Shown here piece by piece: positions 30,250 through 41,800 of a stretch of DNA of 64,000 nucleotides. Position numbers and translations under genes: made by a program. This DNA comes from Roseimaritima multifibrata (GTDB lineage Bacteria > Planctomycetota > Planctomycetia > Pirellulales > Pirellulaceae). The first letter of the stretch is position 1. Each line of letters begins with the position of its first letter. The notes under the pieces were generated by a model, which was not told the DNA's origin, ran no database searches, and saw nothing but the letters and a program-made list of their open reading frames with translations. The DNA is taken from assembly GCF_007741495.1 (NCBI RefSeq), contig NZ_CP036262.1:1550001-1614000 (forward strand), in the 5' to 3' direction.

Positions 30250-31452
30250 ATGGCAAAAAAGGCTGACGAAACCGATTCTGGCTCGGAATTAGGTACAGGG
30301 GAAGACACTGGAGTATTTGCAAAGCTGAAAGCGTTGTTTGCTAAGCTGTGCGCTGACCATGAACGCTTGCAATCGTGGGGAATTATCCTCGGAATGTTCA
30401 CCTCGATTGTCGGAGTCGCGATCGCTGCGGTTTCGGTGTATGTGGCTGCTGCGCGTTATAGTCATACGGTGACCCAGTACGTGCAGATGGAGAAGCGATT
30501 TAGCGAGGAGGATCGTCGAAAAATTTTTGACGGATTAGCGGCTTCAGAAACGAGATATCAGGGGGAAAGGCCATTTGGACTCTTTGAAGGTGGTATGCAG
30601 CATACGCTTCAACTGGAAATCTACTTCAAGGGTGTGAAAGGCGAGTATCGTGCATTTTTCCGGCTGCCTCGAGCATCCCAAATTCGTACCGAAACCCGAA
30701 CACGAAATGTAAAAGGGGCCGATGGCGAATTGATGACTCAGGAATATGTCGTTCAAATTCCAGTTTACGAAGGGCCGGTAGCCGTTCAGGTGTCTCCGTT
30801 TGGCTGTGTCGAATGCGAATCTGCGAGTCGCCTCGACTATTTTCGTCAGGCTCAAAGGATTACAGATGTCCAGTTGCCTGCAGATCACATTCGCATTGCA
30901 CGGGCAGGCATAGATTTCGGCGAACTAGAACTGGCGCAATATCACCTCAGCCGTGCGGTTGAAGCTGCAGCGAACTCAGATCTTCCGTCGATCGTCATTT
31001 CGAGAGCTTATGTAGACGTTGGGAAGACCTACTATATTCTCCGTGATTTGGAGAGTGGAAGAGAATTTTTGGACAAAGGCAAATCGCTTTTGCGAGTGAA
31101 CGCACGTGAGGGGCAGCTTGGAGAACTTCATGCAGTTCTCAGTTGGGAGGCCCAGTTTGCTGCAACTCGGCACGATCATTCAGATCTTGATGCTTTGCTT
31201 TCTGAATTTGCAGCAACTGTGGACGGATATCAGGTCGGAGAATCGATGACTAGCAAAATGATTCAAGACACATACGCGATCTGTCTCGCAATTCGTTCAT
31301 CGTATCATGAGTTCGATCCGGTGATCAGCGTTCCAAAGGAGTACAAAGAATATCTCCCGTCCGCTGGAGGATGGGTTCGCCCGATTTCAGTTGCAAACAC
31401 GAATGACCGCAATGAAGTGCCCGCATTCTTTAAATGGCAGAGTGAAGATTGA
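30250..31452 (+). CDS. Membrane-anchored protein with C-terminal helical repeats
   Basis: 400 residues from ATG 30250 (GGGGA just upstream). One membrane segment lies at about 43-68 (WGIILGMFTSIVGVAIAAVSVYVAAA). A beta-rich region follows (about 100-190, with LEIYFKGVKGEYRAFFRLP). The rest is helical, TPR-like (ARAGIDFGELELAQYHLSRAVEAAANS, ISRAYVDVGKTYYILRDLESGREFLDKG). It is the last gene before the convergent integrase. It has no recognised family and may be a passenger gene of the element. Confidence 0.68.
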   Translation: MAKKADETDSGSELGTGEDTGVFAKLKALFAKLCADHERLQSWGIILGMFTSIVGVAIAAVSVYVAAARYSHTVTQYVQMEKRFSEEDRRKIFDGLAASETRYQGERPFGLFEGGMQHTLQLEIYFKGVKGEYRAFFRLPRASQIRTETRTRNVKGADGELMTQEYVVQIPVYEGPVAVQVSPFGCVECESASRLDYFRQAQRITDVQLPADHIRIARAGIDFGELELAQYHLSRAVEAAANSDLPSIVISRAYVDVGKTYYILRDLESGREFLDKGKSLLRVNAREGQLGELHAVLSWEAQFAATRHDHSDLDALLSEFAATVDGYQVGESMTSKMIQDTYAICLAIRSSYHEFDPVISVPKEYKEYLPSAGGWVRPISVANTNDRNEVPAFFKWQSED

Positions 31453-31572
31453 TTTGGCTAAGTGAGAGAAATGCAGCCTTCGTAAATTAGGCACGAGCTT
31501 TGGCAAGGAGTGCTGCTGCCATCTAGACTCAAAACTGAAACGTTCTGGGGTTTCGCACTAGAAGGTGGATGG

Positions 31573-32580
31573 TCAAGCGGAGTTGCGTCCGCTGACTGCT
31601 TTCATTGCCTGTTGCCTTAAGAAATTTGGGTTCTTGGCGATGTGGGAATAAACGCGGGCCACCATGGACGGGTCCTTGTGCCCCATCAAATGTGCTACGG
31701 AAATAGGATCGATGCCTCCGGTCGTAAGTGCTTCCGTTGCCCATGAGTGTCTGGCACCGTACGCAATTACTCGGAACCCTACTTTTTTCGATATCCGCGT
31801 CAGCCGGCACTTGATGGAGTCTTTACTCCATGGATTGCCTCTCGTGTTGATGAAGACGGGCCCGGTCGGGTGCTCCTGGGCGAGTCGATTGACGATTTCC
31901 TGGGCTTCGGGGACCAGGTAAATCACGCGGGAGTCGGTTTCCCCTTTGGATTCATCGATGGGGAAAATGATCAGATCACCGCTATGAAGGTGCCGCTTTT
32001 CGATTGTGCGGGCTTCCTTGGGGCGGCATCCTGTGATGTAGAGGAAATCCAGGAAGTCTACAAACGGGCCGGTCGCTTCTGCACGAATCTGTGCCCATTG
32101 TTCGGGGGAGTAGAAAATGTCTCGTCTTTTTCGTTTGGGCTTTTTCATCCCGACAATGGGATTTCTGCTGATGTAGTCTTGTTCGACTGCCCAGTTCAGC
32201 ATCCGCTGAACTTTCGACACGGCATCGTTCTGGCTTGTCGAGCTGATGGCGAGACCTTCATGCCATTTGGTGACGTGATGGGTTTTCAGCTGAGACGGTT
32301 TCAGTCGTTTGCCAACGGACTGGATGAACGATTTGAGGTAGTGAAGATAGCTATCGTAGGTCGTCGGTTTCCGATTGGCTTGGCACCAATCCAGGTAGAC
32401 CTGCGATAGGTCGTAGAGCGACCCGACATCAGCGGCGACCGATTCACGATCGGTCATCAGTTCGTAGAACTTTTGCTCTGCCTGCTTCTTATCTTTCCCG
32501 AGCGAGATCTGGCGTCCATTGATGGAGCAGTACCAGCTTTTCGTTTGTTTGCGAAAGAAAGGTTTTGGCTTGCGGGGCAT
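31573..32580 (-). CDS. int: Tyrosine recombinase (integrase of the element)
   Basis: 335 residues; start ATG 32580 with GGAGAG upstream. An N-terminal SAM-like core-binding domain (LYDLSQVYLDWCQANRKPTTYDSYLHYL) is followed by the catalytic domain. Box I arginine lies in LYITGCRPKEAR (about 186), box II in YGARHSWATEAL, then VAHLMGHKDPSMVARVYSHI with the nucleophilic tyrosine. The usual histidine of the HxxR motif is replaced (AYGAR), a variant common in this branch. The gene reads away from a tRNA-Val whose 3' end is 86 bases from its start. This is the usual arrangement for an element integrated in a tRNA gene. It shows no feature pointing to an integron integrase. Confidence 0.9.
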   Translation of the reverse strand: MPRKPKPFFRKQTKSWYCSINGRQISLGKDKKQAEQKFYELMTDRESVAADVGSLYDLSQVYLDWCQANRKPTTYDSYLHYLKSFIQSVGKRLKPSQLKTHHVTKWHEGLAISSTSQNDAVSKVQRMLNWAVEQDYISRNPIVGMKKPKRKRRDIFYSPEQWAQIRAEATGPFVDFLDFLYITGCRPKEARTIEKRHLHSGDLIIFPIDESKGETDSRVIYLVPEAQEIVNRLAQEHPTGPVFINTRGNPWSKDSIKCRLTRISKKVGFRVIAYGARHSWATEALTTGGIDPISVAHLMGHKDPSMVARVYSHIAKNPNFLRQQAMKAVSGRNSA

Positions 32581-32595
32581 CGTTGCTCTCCAATT

Positions 32596-32615
32596 CGTGC
32601 ATTAATACGTGCATT
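32596..32615. repeat. Direct repeat CGTGCATT beside the integrase
   Basis: CGTGCATT at 32596-32603 and 32608-32615, 12 bases apart, between the integrase start and the tRNA. Possibly arm-type integrase sites or excisionase sites. Confidence 0.35.
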
Positions 32616-32665
32616 GACGGTTTAATGATTGGGAGCAAGATTCAGAAAGGCAAGGTTTTCCTTAG

Positions 32666-32744
<79 letters not shown>

Positions 32745-32765
32745 TTGCGACAAGATAACGTCCTT

Positions 32766-32795
32766 CTGTACGAACAGCAACGGCTGTTCGTACAG
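32766..32795 (-). terminator. Perfect 12-bp hairpin after the giant gene
   Basis: CTGTACGAACAG/CTGTTCGTACAG with a 6-base loop, 25 bases beyond the giant gene's stop codon and before the tRNA. It lacks a T-run, so termination is inferred. Confidence 0.6.
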
Positions 32796-32819
32796 AGTTT
32801 GAAACCTTGCCCCTTCCGT

Positions 32820-35800
32820 CTATTCGAAGGTTCGCCAGAGCTGGTCGAGGACGTCTTCATCGCTGTTGACGGTCGCTTCGCTGCTGTCCCTTGCTAGAAG
32901 GTCTAGCAGGTCGTCGTCACTGCCGCTTTCGTTGTCGAATTCAAGAGCTGGGGCTCCGACGACTTTGCTTGGCGATGGGACCGTTGTGTAAATCACGTCG
33001 TAGACGACTTCCGTCGGAGCACGGTCACTGCGATCGATGTCTGGAACCGCTTCTCCGCTGCGACCCGTTCGACTTTGCTGGTTGAGGTAGTTGATGACAC
33101 GTAGTGCATCAAGCGGCTCAACGCGTTGGTTGCCGTCGACGTCGTAGAACGGTTGGCTGGCCGTGAACCATTGCTGGCCCACGGTCGGCTCGGTTCCCGC
33201 AGGAGAATCTTGATTCGCAACCCAGGTCTGTTGCTGGTACAGAACCACATCGCCTCGGTTGTAGGCTTTGTCGCTTGCCCAGGCCCCTGCGGTGTTCAAT
33301 TGCGTTGGACGCTGGCGGTTTAGGTAGTTGATGATCTGGAGAGCATCGACTGGGGAAACCGCCCCGTCATCGTTGACGTCCACATTGTCGATTGGGTTTT
33401 GCAAACGACTGGAGACGACTTGCAACTGAACCGTTGCAACGTTGCTGGAGCGTCCAAGATTGTCGGAGACTTGGTAGGTAAACGTGTCCGTTCCGGAGAA
33501 CCCTGCGTTGGGTACGTAGCGGACAATACCATTACCAAGCACGACGGCTTGGCCGGACCGTGGAGCGGTCACAATCACGACCGATTCAGGGTCGATGAAC
33601 TTGTTGGGGTCGGTGTCGACCCCTTCGACGAAGTCTGGATCGTAATCGTTAGCGGTGACGTCGACATCGATCGCTTCACCGCGGAATGTTCCCGAACGGT
33701 CATTCACCGCAATCGGTGAGGTATTCGAAGCGATCGTGATCAGTCCGGTGCCCGAGCGAAGTCCTAAGTTGTCGGCAACCGTATAACGGATCGTATCCGT
33801 GCCACGGAAACCAGCAAACGGGGTGTAGATCAGCGAGCCGTCCGGTTGGGCTTCGATCGATCCAAATGCAGGCTGCAGGGTGATCTGCAACGAAGTTGGG
33901 TCGATCGATCCATCGATGTCGATGTCATTGTCAAGCGGCCGAATGACTGTCGTTCCGGTGCTCTGGACGTCAGGGTTGTCGGGTCGCAGGATGGGGGCAT
34001 CATTGATGCCTGAAACAACCAAGCTGACCGTGGCTTCGTTGCTTACCAGTCCCGTGCCGTTGTCATCGGTCAACGTGTAGACAAAGGAGTCCGTGGTGGT
34101 TTCACCCGGAGCAAGGGCTTGCAGAAGCAAGGAGCCGCTGGGGTCGTAAACCACGTTGTTGTTGGCGTCCAAAGTAATGGTCGCACCGCTTAATGTCGTC
34201 CCGCTCTTGAGCGAAATGACCAGCGATTCATCTGGCGATGCAATGTCTGCATCGTTGTCATTCGCTTTGATTGCACTTGCAAGCAGCGTTTGAACATCGT
34301 CTTCGTTGACATTGAAGGTGTCATCGCCCGCGACTGGAGCGTCCGGGGTCGCGGTGATTACGATTTCCAGCGTGACCGCTTCGCTTGTGCCCGATTCCGA
34401 ATCGATCGCTCGAATCGTGACGGGAACGATTCCGTTGGCGTTTGCTGCGGGAGTGAAACGAAGTGTTCCGTCGTCTTCGATTTCAGGTTGCGACTGGAAC
34501 AGTGCCATGTCCGCTGCGGCGATCGAGGCTTCGAAGCGTACGTTTGGAGGCGTAACATCTTCTGCCTCAGGACCTGCGGAGATGTCGGTCGCCCAAGATT
34601 CTGCATACGGTCCGCTATCTTCAGAAACCGTGATTTCTGAATCACCGGGGATGAACGTTGGCGGATCGTTGACCGCCTGAACGGTAATTCGGAACTGCTT
34701 GGATTCACTGCGGTTGTTGCCTGGCACCTGACTGTCGTCTTGTGCATAGACGGTAAACAGTGCGGTACCGGAAATGTTCGGCAACGTTTGGAATCGCAGG
34801 GTGCCGTCCGGATCTGCAGAGACCAGCAGGTTGCCCTGGTCGTCCTTGGCGAAGATCGCTTCAGCGACTTGCGAATCGACTGGGGTGATGACGAACGTCA
34901 CGCTCTCATTTTCAATTTCGTCATCCGCTCCGGCGGGCCCCGGTTGGATATTTGTTGCCCAGCTAGGAATTACGGAGAGACCAATTTGGTCGGCCGGAAC
35001 ATTTGGATCCGTTTCACCGGCATCTTCAACGACCGAGACGTCTCCGGCTCCTGAGAATTCAGGGCTGTTGTTGACCGCATTCACGATCAGGTCGACGGTG
35101 AAGAAGTTCCGTTTGCTGTCGGAGGTGGTGATTCCTGTTTCGCTAACCGAGAATCCGTTATCCGCAACGCTATAGACAAAGGAGTCGGTACCGTTGAAGA
35201 AGGCTTGCGGTCGGTAGCGAAGGAATTTGCGACCGGTTTGCGAATCGGTGATCTGAGTCAACGTTCCGCCAGCGGGTGTGGAGGCCGGAATCGGTTCGGC
35301 CAAGCGAAGGGTTTGTCCGCCGCCAGGGCCAGCCTCCGAACTGCCTTCGTTAGTTGGTCCAACAGTGAATTTGTCAAGCAAACCTTGAGGTTCGCCTGGT
35401 AGGGCTTCGTACGGGATGTCGATCGATCCGTCTTCGTTTAGTTCAAACTGAACCGGAAGCGAATTGGCGAACTGAGGAGCGTCGTTCTGAGGCTGGATCG
35501 TGATCGTCAACAAGACCGGTTCCGAAACCCACTCGTCGCCGCGACTTGGATCTGTCGGGCCGAAGTCGCGGAGAGTGACTTCGAAGACGGTCGTTCCGTA
35601 TTGATCGGCCGCTGGCGTAAAGATCAGCGTTCCGTCGTCGGTGACTTGAGGTGGAGTGCTACCGAACAGCAGAGTGGCTTTGGCTTGGTCCACGGCGGTC
35701 ACGACAAATTCAATGTCTTGCCCGTTGACCACATCGATTTCATCCAGAGCCGAGAACGGACCGGCCAGGATCGAGCGAGCGTAATCCGCTACTTCGACGG

Positions 35801-38800
35801 TGACACGGTCTTCGATAACCGTATAGCTATCGAAGGCTGCATCAAAGACAGGAGCGTCGTTTACCGGATTGAGGACAAAGAAGACGGTGTTTTCTTCGCC
35901 TTGGTTGTCATCGCTTAAGCCACTGCCTAGCTGCCACGTTTGGCCATCGTCCAGGACTCGGTAGGTAAACGAGTCTGGCGTCGAGAAATCACTGTTGGTG
36001 TTTTCCGGAGGCGTGTAGAGCAAGCGGATGATATTGCCGTTAACGTCGGTTTCGGCATCGATTTGCCCGCCGAGGCGAGTTTGCAAATCAAACGACGAAA
36101 TGCGAAGCTTTTGGTTGCCACCGAGTGTGGTCGCATCTTCTTCGTTATCCGGGCCAGCGTTGAAGACGTCCAGCAATCCGATCAGGCCACCGGTGGTTCC
36201 CTCTGCGTTCAAGACGTAAGGAGTCGCGGCATTGGGGACTGCCTGCGAATTGTCTTCGGGAAGGACATAGGTGATCTGTCCCAGCCCATCTACCGAAGAC
36301 TGTTCGTCAGGTCCGAGGTTGATGTTCGAATTGGTTAGAGACGCATCGATTCGTGGAGCATCGTTGACCGGACGGATTTGAATCGTCAGGGTGACAGGAA
36401 TCGAGGTGTCGCGATCGGCTGCGTTCGGAGGAACGGAATTCCCCTCGTCCACTAAGGTGATGACAAAGACGGCCTCGCCGACTTGGTCAACACCTGGAGT
36501 GAACTGGAGGATCCCGGTGTCGCTGACTTCGACATCTCCGACCAAGAGGTCGTTTGGCGAACTGGCCATTTGGACGACGTTGAAGGATCGCCCTTGTGCA
36601 GCTAGTTCATCCAGTGCCGAGGAAGGACCGGTCTGGTACCCGCTGGCCCACTGAATCAAGTACGGCGAGTTGTCGTCCCGTTCAAGAACCTCAATCGTTG
36701 ACTGGATGTTTCCATTGACGTCGGCGACCGATGGATTCGCAGTGAACTGAGGAGCGTCGTTGATCGGGTTCAGAATGAAGTGAACCGTGTTGGTCGCTTC
36801 TAAAGGATCACCGACAAGGCCATCGGCACCCGGAGCTAGTTCCCACGTTTCGCCGTTATCGCTAACGGTGTAGGTGAAGGAGTCCGCTGTCGGATTGGTG
36901 ACGCTGTTAAGATTGGTCGGCGGCGTGTATAGCAACTGCGTTATCTCTCCGCCCACCATGATGGCAGAAACGGTTCCGCCCAGAGTCGTCGTCCCATCGA
37001 AGTCGACGATTTCGAGCGTTTGGCTGCCACCCAATGTGTTGGTGTCTTCTTCATTAAGGTCGGTGCCGTTGAAGTACGGACCAGCGTTGAAGACATCCAA
37101 CAACCCGATGCGTGCAAACGATCCGTTCGCATCGATGACGTATTGCCCAGGAAGGGCCGTGATTGGTGAAGCGTTGTCTTCACGAAGAGTGAAGATGATT
37201 TCACCCGTGTCGGTGACTTCCCATTGATCGTCGAGATCAAAGTTGGCACCGTTCGACGGTGCAACACTTGAATCGATGACTGGATTGTCGTTAACCGGTC
37301 GGACCTGGATTGTCAGGGTGACAGGAACCGATACGTTGCGATTCGCCGGGTTGGTCGCATCGGTGTCGCCGCTATCGATCGCTGTCACAACGTAGACGGC
37401 TGAACCGACGGCGTCCATTCGAGGTGTAAAGACCAAGGTTCCGTCCGGGTTGATAACCGGAGCGGTTTCGAACAATGCACTTGGGCTGACGCTTTGCTCG
37501 ACCAGTTCGAACTGCAGCGTTTGGTCTGCAATTTCGTCGGTCGCGGTCGTCGGCCCTACCAGGACAGGATCGGCCCAGACGATCGAGTAAGGTTGGCTTT
37601 CGTCGTCGCGTTCCAGCAGTTCAACGGTCGACTGGATGTCTCCATTGACGTCGGTCGTCGAACCGGGAACGGTAAAGATCGGAGCGTCGTTAATCGGGTT
37701 CAGAATGAAGTGAACCGTGTTGGTCGCGGTCAGCGGGTCTGCGGTCAGGTCGTCGGCCCCGGGAGCCAATTCCCAAGTCCTGCCGTCATCCGTCACGGTG
37801 TAAGTGAAGGAGTCCGCTGTCGGATCGGTGACGCTGTTCAGGTCGGTTGGCGGGGTGTACAGCAATTGCACGATCACTCCGCCTGACATGATGGCAGAGA
37901 CGGTTCCACCAAGAGTCGTCGTCCCATCAAAGCTGAGGATTTCAAGTTGTTGATTTCCACCAAGCGTACCGTCTTCTTCGTTCAGGTCCGTGCCGTTGAA
38001 GTAAGGACCTGCGTTAAAGACATCCAGCAATCCGATTCGCGCGGAGCCAACGGCGTCCAGCACATACGAAGCGGGGGTGGCTGTCGAGTCCACGTTGTCT
38101 TCACGTAGAGTAAAGGTGATTTCCCCGGTGTTGGAAACCGACCAGTTATCGTCCACTTCGGGAGTCAAGTCCGAGGTGCCCGCAACACTTGAATCGATTA
38201 CAGGATTGTCGTTAACCGGGCGGACCTGAATCGTCAGGGTGACTGGAACCGATACATTGCGATTCGCTGGGTTGGTTGCATCGGTGTCGCCAGTATCAAC
38301 GGCGGTGACAACGTAGACGGCTGAACCGACGGCGTCCATTCGAGGTGTAAAGACCAAGGTTCCGTCCGGGTTGATAACCGGAGCGGTTTCGAACAGTGCA
38401 CTTGGGCTGACGCTTTGCTCGACCAGTTCGAACTGCAGCGTTTGGTCCGCGGTTTCATCGGTCGCCGTGGTCGGACCGACCTGGACAGGGTCTGCCCAGA
38501 CGATCGAGTAAGGTTGGCTCTCGTCGTCCCGTTCAAGCAGTTCAACGGTCGACTGGATGTCTCCGTTAACGTCGGTCGTCGAACCGGGAACGGTAAAGAT
38601 CGGAGCGTCGTTGATCGGGTTCAGGACCAGATAAACCGTGTTGGTTTGAATCTGCGGGTCGGGGAGCAGGCCACCGATCGCACCCGGTACCGGAGGAAGA
38701 TCCCAGGTTTGTCCGTTGTCACCGACGGTATATGTGAAGGAATCGGGATTCGCATCCGTAATGCTGTTTTGATCTGTCGGAGGCGTGTAGAGCAAACGGG

Positions 38801-41800
38801 TAATGAAACCGGTTACAGGATCAAATTCAGCATCAATTCGTCCGCCAAGTGTCGTCATGACAGGGAAAAGTGTCGGAGACGGAACCGCTGGAAGTGTCGT
38901 GTCGACGGCCAGTACTTGAAGGCCTTGTCCGCCACCAAGGTCGCCCGCGGGGTCGGTTATTTCTTCGTTGGTGTCGAGTGCGGCGTTTAGATACGGTCCT
39001 GCATTAAAGACATCTAGCAGACCGATTCGACCGCCCATACCAATCGCGTTGATTGCATATTGGCCAGGTGCAGCACCGGCATCGACGTTGTCTTCACGCA
39101 GGGTGTAAGTGATTTCGCCGGTGCTGGAAACCGACCAGTTGTCGTCGGTTTCTGGCGTCGGATCGGACGTTCCCGCGACTTCGGTGTCGATGAGCGGTTT
39201 GTCGTTTACCGGACGAACGTGAATCGTCAGGGTGACAGGTGTTGAGGTATCTTCGTCCCCTGGCGTTGGTGGATTCGCTGGGATTGCAGGATCGGAATTG
39301 GCTCCGTCTGCGGCGGTGACCACAAAGAGAGCGGTTCCGACAGCATTTTCAGCCGGGGTGAAATTCAACGTGCCGTCGGGGGCGATCGTTGGAGCTACCG
39401 CGAACAATCCGACTGGGTTGGTCGCATCGGGCACCAGCGTAAACTGCACCGACTGAGCAGGGCTCTGTTCATCGACGGCGGTCAGTGGTCCAGGACGAAC
39501 ATCGGTCGCCCATTGATGGTTAACCGCAATCGAATCGTCGTCCTGTTCCAGGACGGAGAAGGTCGGGAAGGCGACACTGAATTCAGGGGCATCGTTGACT
39601 GCAGTGATCGAAATCGTCAGGCGAACGGGATCGCCCACGGCATCGTCGCCAATCGCAGCGTCGGTATTGCCGTTATCTTCTGGAACCACGTCAAAGACCA
39701 TGGTTCCATTGCGATTGGGTGCCAATTCAAAGTGGAGGCGGCCGTTGGAATCGATGGTTGGTAGCTGTGTGAACGTGGCAGTTGCATCCCCGGATACCGA
39801 CGTCAACGCATAGGCGACCGTCTGCCCAGCTTCATCCACTGCCGAATCGGGACCCGGTTTGACCACGGTCCAAGGCAAATCGTAGATAGGTGAGTCTTCT
39901 AGGACCGTAATTTCTTGCTCGACCGCATCCGCACCGGAAGTTGGGATGAAGGGTTGATCATTGACCGGGGTAACCGAAATGGTCGCGGTGGCGATCGCAT
40001 ATTCCGGACGCAAGGCGGGATCGCGGAATAAACCATCGATGTCACGGACAGCCCCGTCATCGTAGACCGTGAAGGTGAACGAATCGAACAATTCTGCAAG
40101 GCCACCTTGCGGGTTATCTGTGTTGTAATCGCCGCTTGGGAAGTAGGTCAGATCGACAAGAGCTCCGCCGCTGAATCTTGCGGTGATGGTTTGTCCTTGG
40201 AGGCTGGTAAAGGTGTGCTCGCCATCGGCCAACAATGTTGGTGGGGCTGCATCCGCATCCAGGATTGCAGCATCGTTATTGATGCCGGTGATGATCAATT
40301 GCTGATCTTCTTCGTTGTAGGGGCTCACCACCGAAACGCTGAACGCACCAGGAACTGCATCGTCGGCGGGATCTAGCGGATCCCCGGCAAACAGTTGTGC
40401 TGCGGTGATGGTCAGTCCGGCCGGTGCATCTTCCAGCACGCTGTGGTTGGTATCTGCCACGACAGGAACATCGTTCACGGGATTGACCGTGATGGTGACG
40501 GTCGCAATTTGGCCGGAGCGTACGATGACGTGAGGGGAGCCTGCTGCACCGATCGGTTGTTCACCAGAAATCCGATAGGTGAACGTATCGGTTCCGTAGA
40601 AGCCTTCCGCTGCATCGTAGATGAATGAGCCATCATCGTTCAGCGATACCGTGCCGAACTCCGCTTCTTCGATCAGTTCTGCAACGACGAAGACCAGATC
40701 GCTGGTCAAAATATCGTTTGCCAAAACTCCATCTGCGGCGACCGTGATGCTGCCGTCTTCGTCCAGGCTGAACTGATCATCCACGGCTGTTGGCGGAGTG
40801 ATTCGTTCGACACGAACTTGGTAGTCTTCCACTTCGCCACCGATGGCGACTCCCTCTGGAGCCTGGTTTCCGGTTGTGGAAAGTCGGAAGCGAGCCCAGC
40901 GTAGTCCTTCGGCGGCTGCGGCGGGAACCTGTACGTGCACGCGATTGTCGCCATCTAGAACGGCAACATTTTGGAGGATCTGTTCGCCTGGATCGTCCCA
41001 GTCGCCGTCGCCGTTGAAGTCAACCCAAGCATCCAGCAGCCCGGTACCTTGAACCGAGAGGGAGATATCGGTTCCCTGTGGATCCAGAGGATTCAGGAAG
41101 CCCAGGAAGTTTCCATCGCGGTCGACAAAAATACCGTCGACGGTGCTAGGGCTGTTGGGAGTTTGGAAGTTGTCGGAGATCCGAATTCCATCTTCGTCAT
41201 CGACGCTAACCACGGTGAACCGCCCTAACTCGGTCGTGTCCCGTCGCACATCGGTGTGCAGCGTGATGCCTGCGGTATCGGCAGCCTTTTGTAGTTCGGT
41301 TTCAACAATTGCTGACATGCGGTCGGCAAGAGAGTTGGCGGATTCGCCGGGAATCGTCAGGACGGGAATGTTGCCAAATGCCGCGCTGTTGCCAGCACGT
41401 ACCAATTCAAAGGTCAGGAGGATCGAACCAGCGACTTCAATCTGAAGCGTGTCTCCTTCGACAGGCGTCGACGTTACCGTCACATCCAAATGGCTGGTGT
41501 TGACTGCCGACGTTGTGAAACTAGCGGGGGAGGCAGCTAGAACGGAAACCGTATCGATCTGATCGTCTTGATTGATTGGCAGCCCATCCAGGTCAGCATC
41601 GACTTCGCTTCCCAATCGAGGCAGTCGGTCGTTGCTAAGCGTATGTCGAGCTCCGTTGTTGCCGGTCAGTGTGGGGTAAGCCGATGGGGCATCACCAAAA
41701 TCGAGTTTGGCCCCCGGCATCAGGATCGTGAATTGAGTTTCCCCATTGGCTCGATTCGGTTTTAAATCATTGCCGGCGAAGTCTTTAATCGCCCCAATGG

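Noticed and set aside
31573-32580. Tyrosine recombinase as the integron integrase for the cassette-like array
   Set aside because: It lies next to a tRNA 16 kb from the array and shows no feature I would take as IntI-specific; it is better explained as the element's own integrase.
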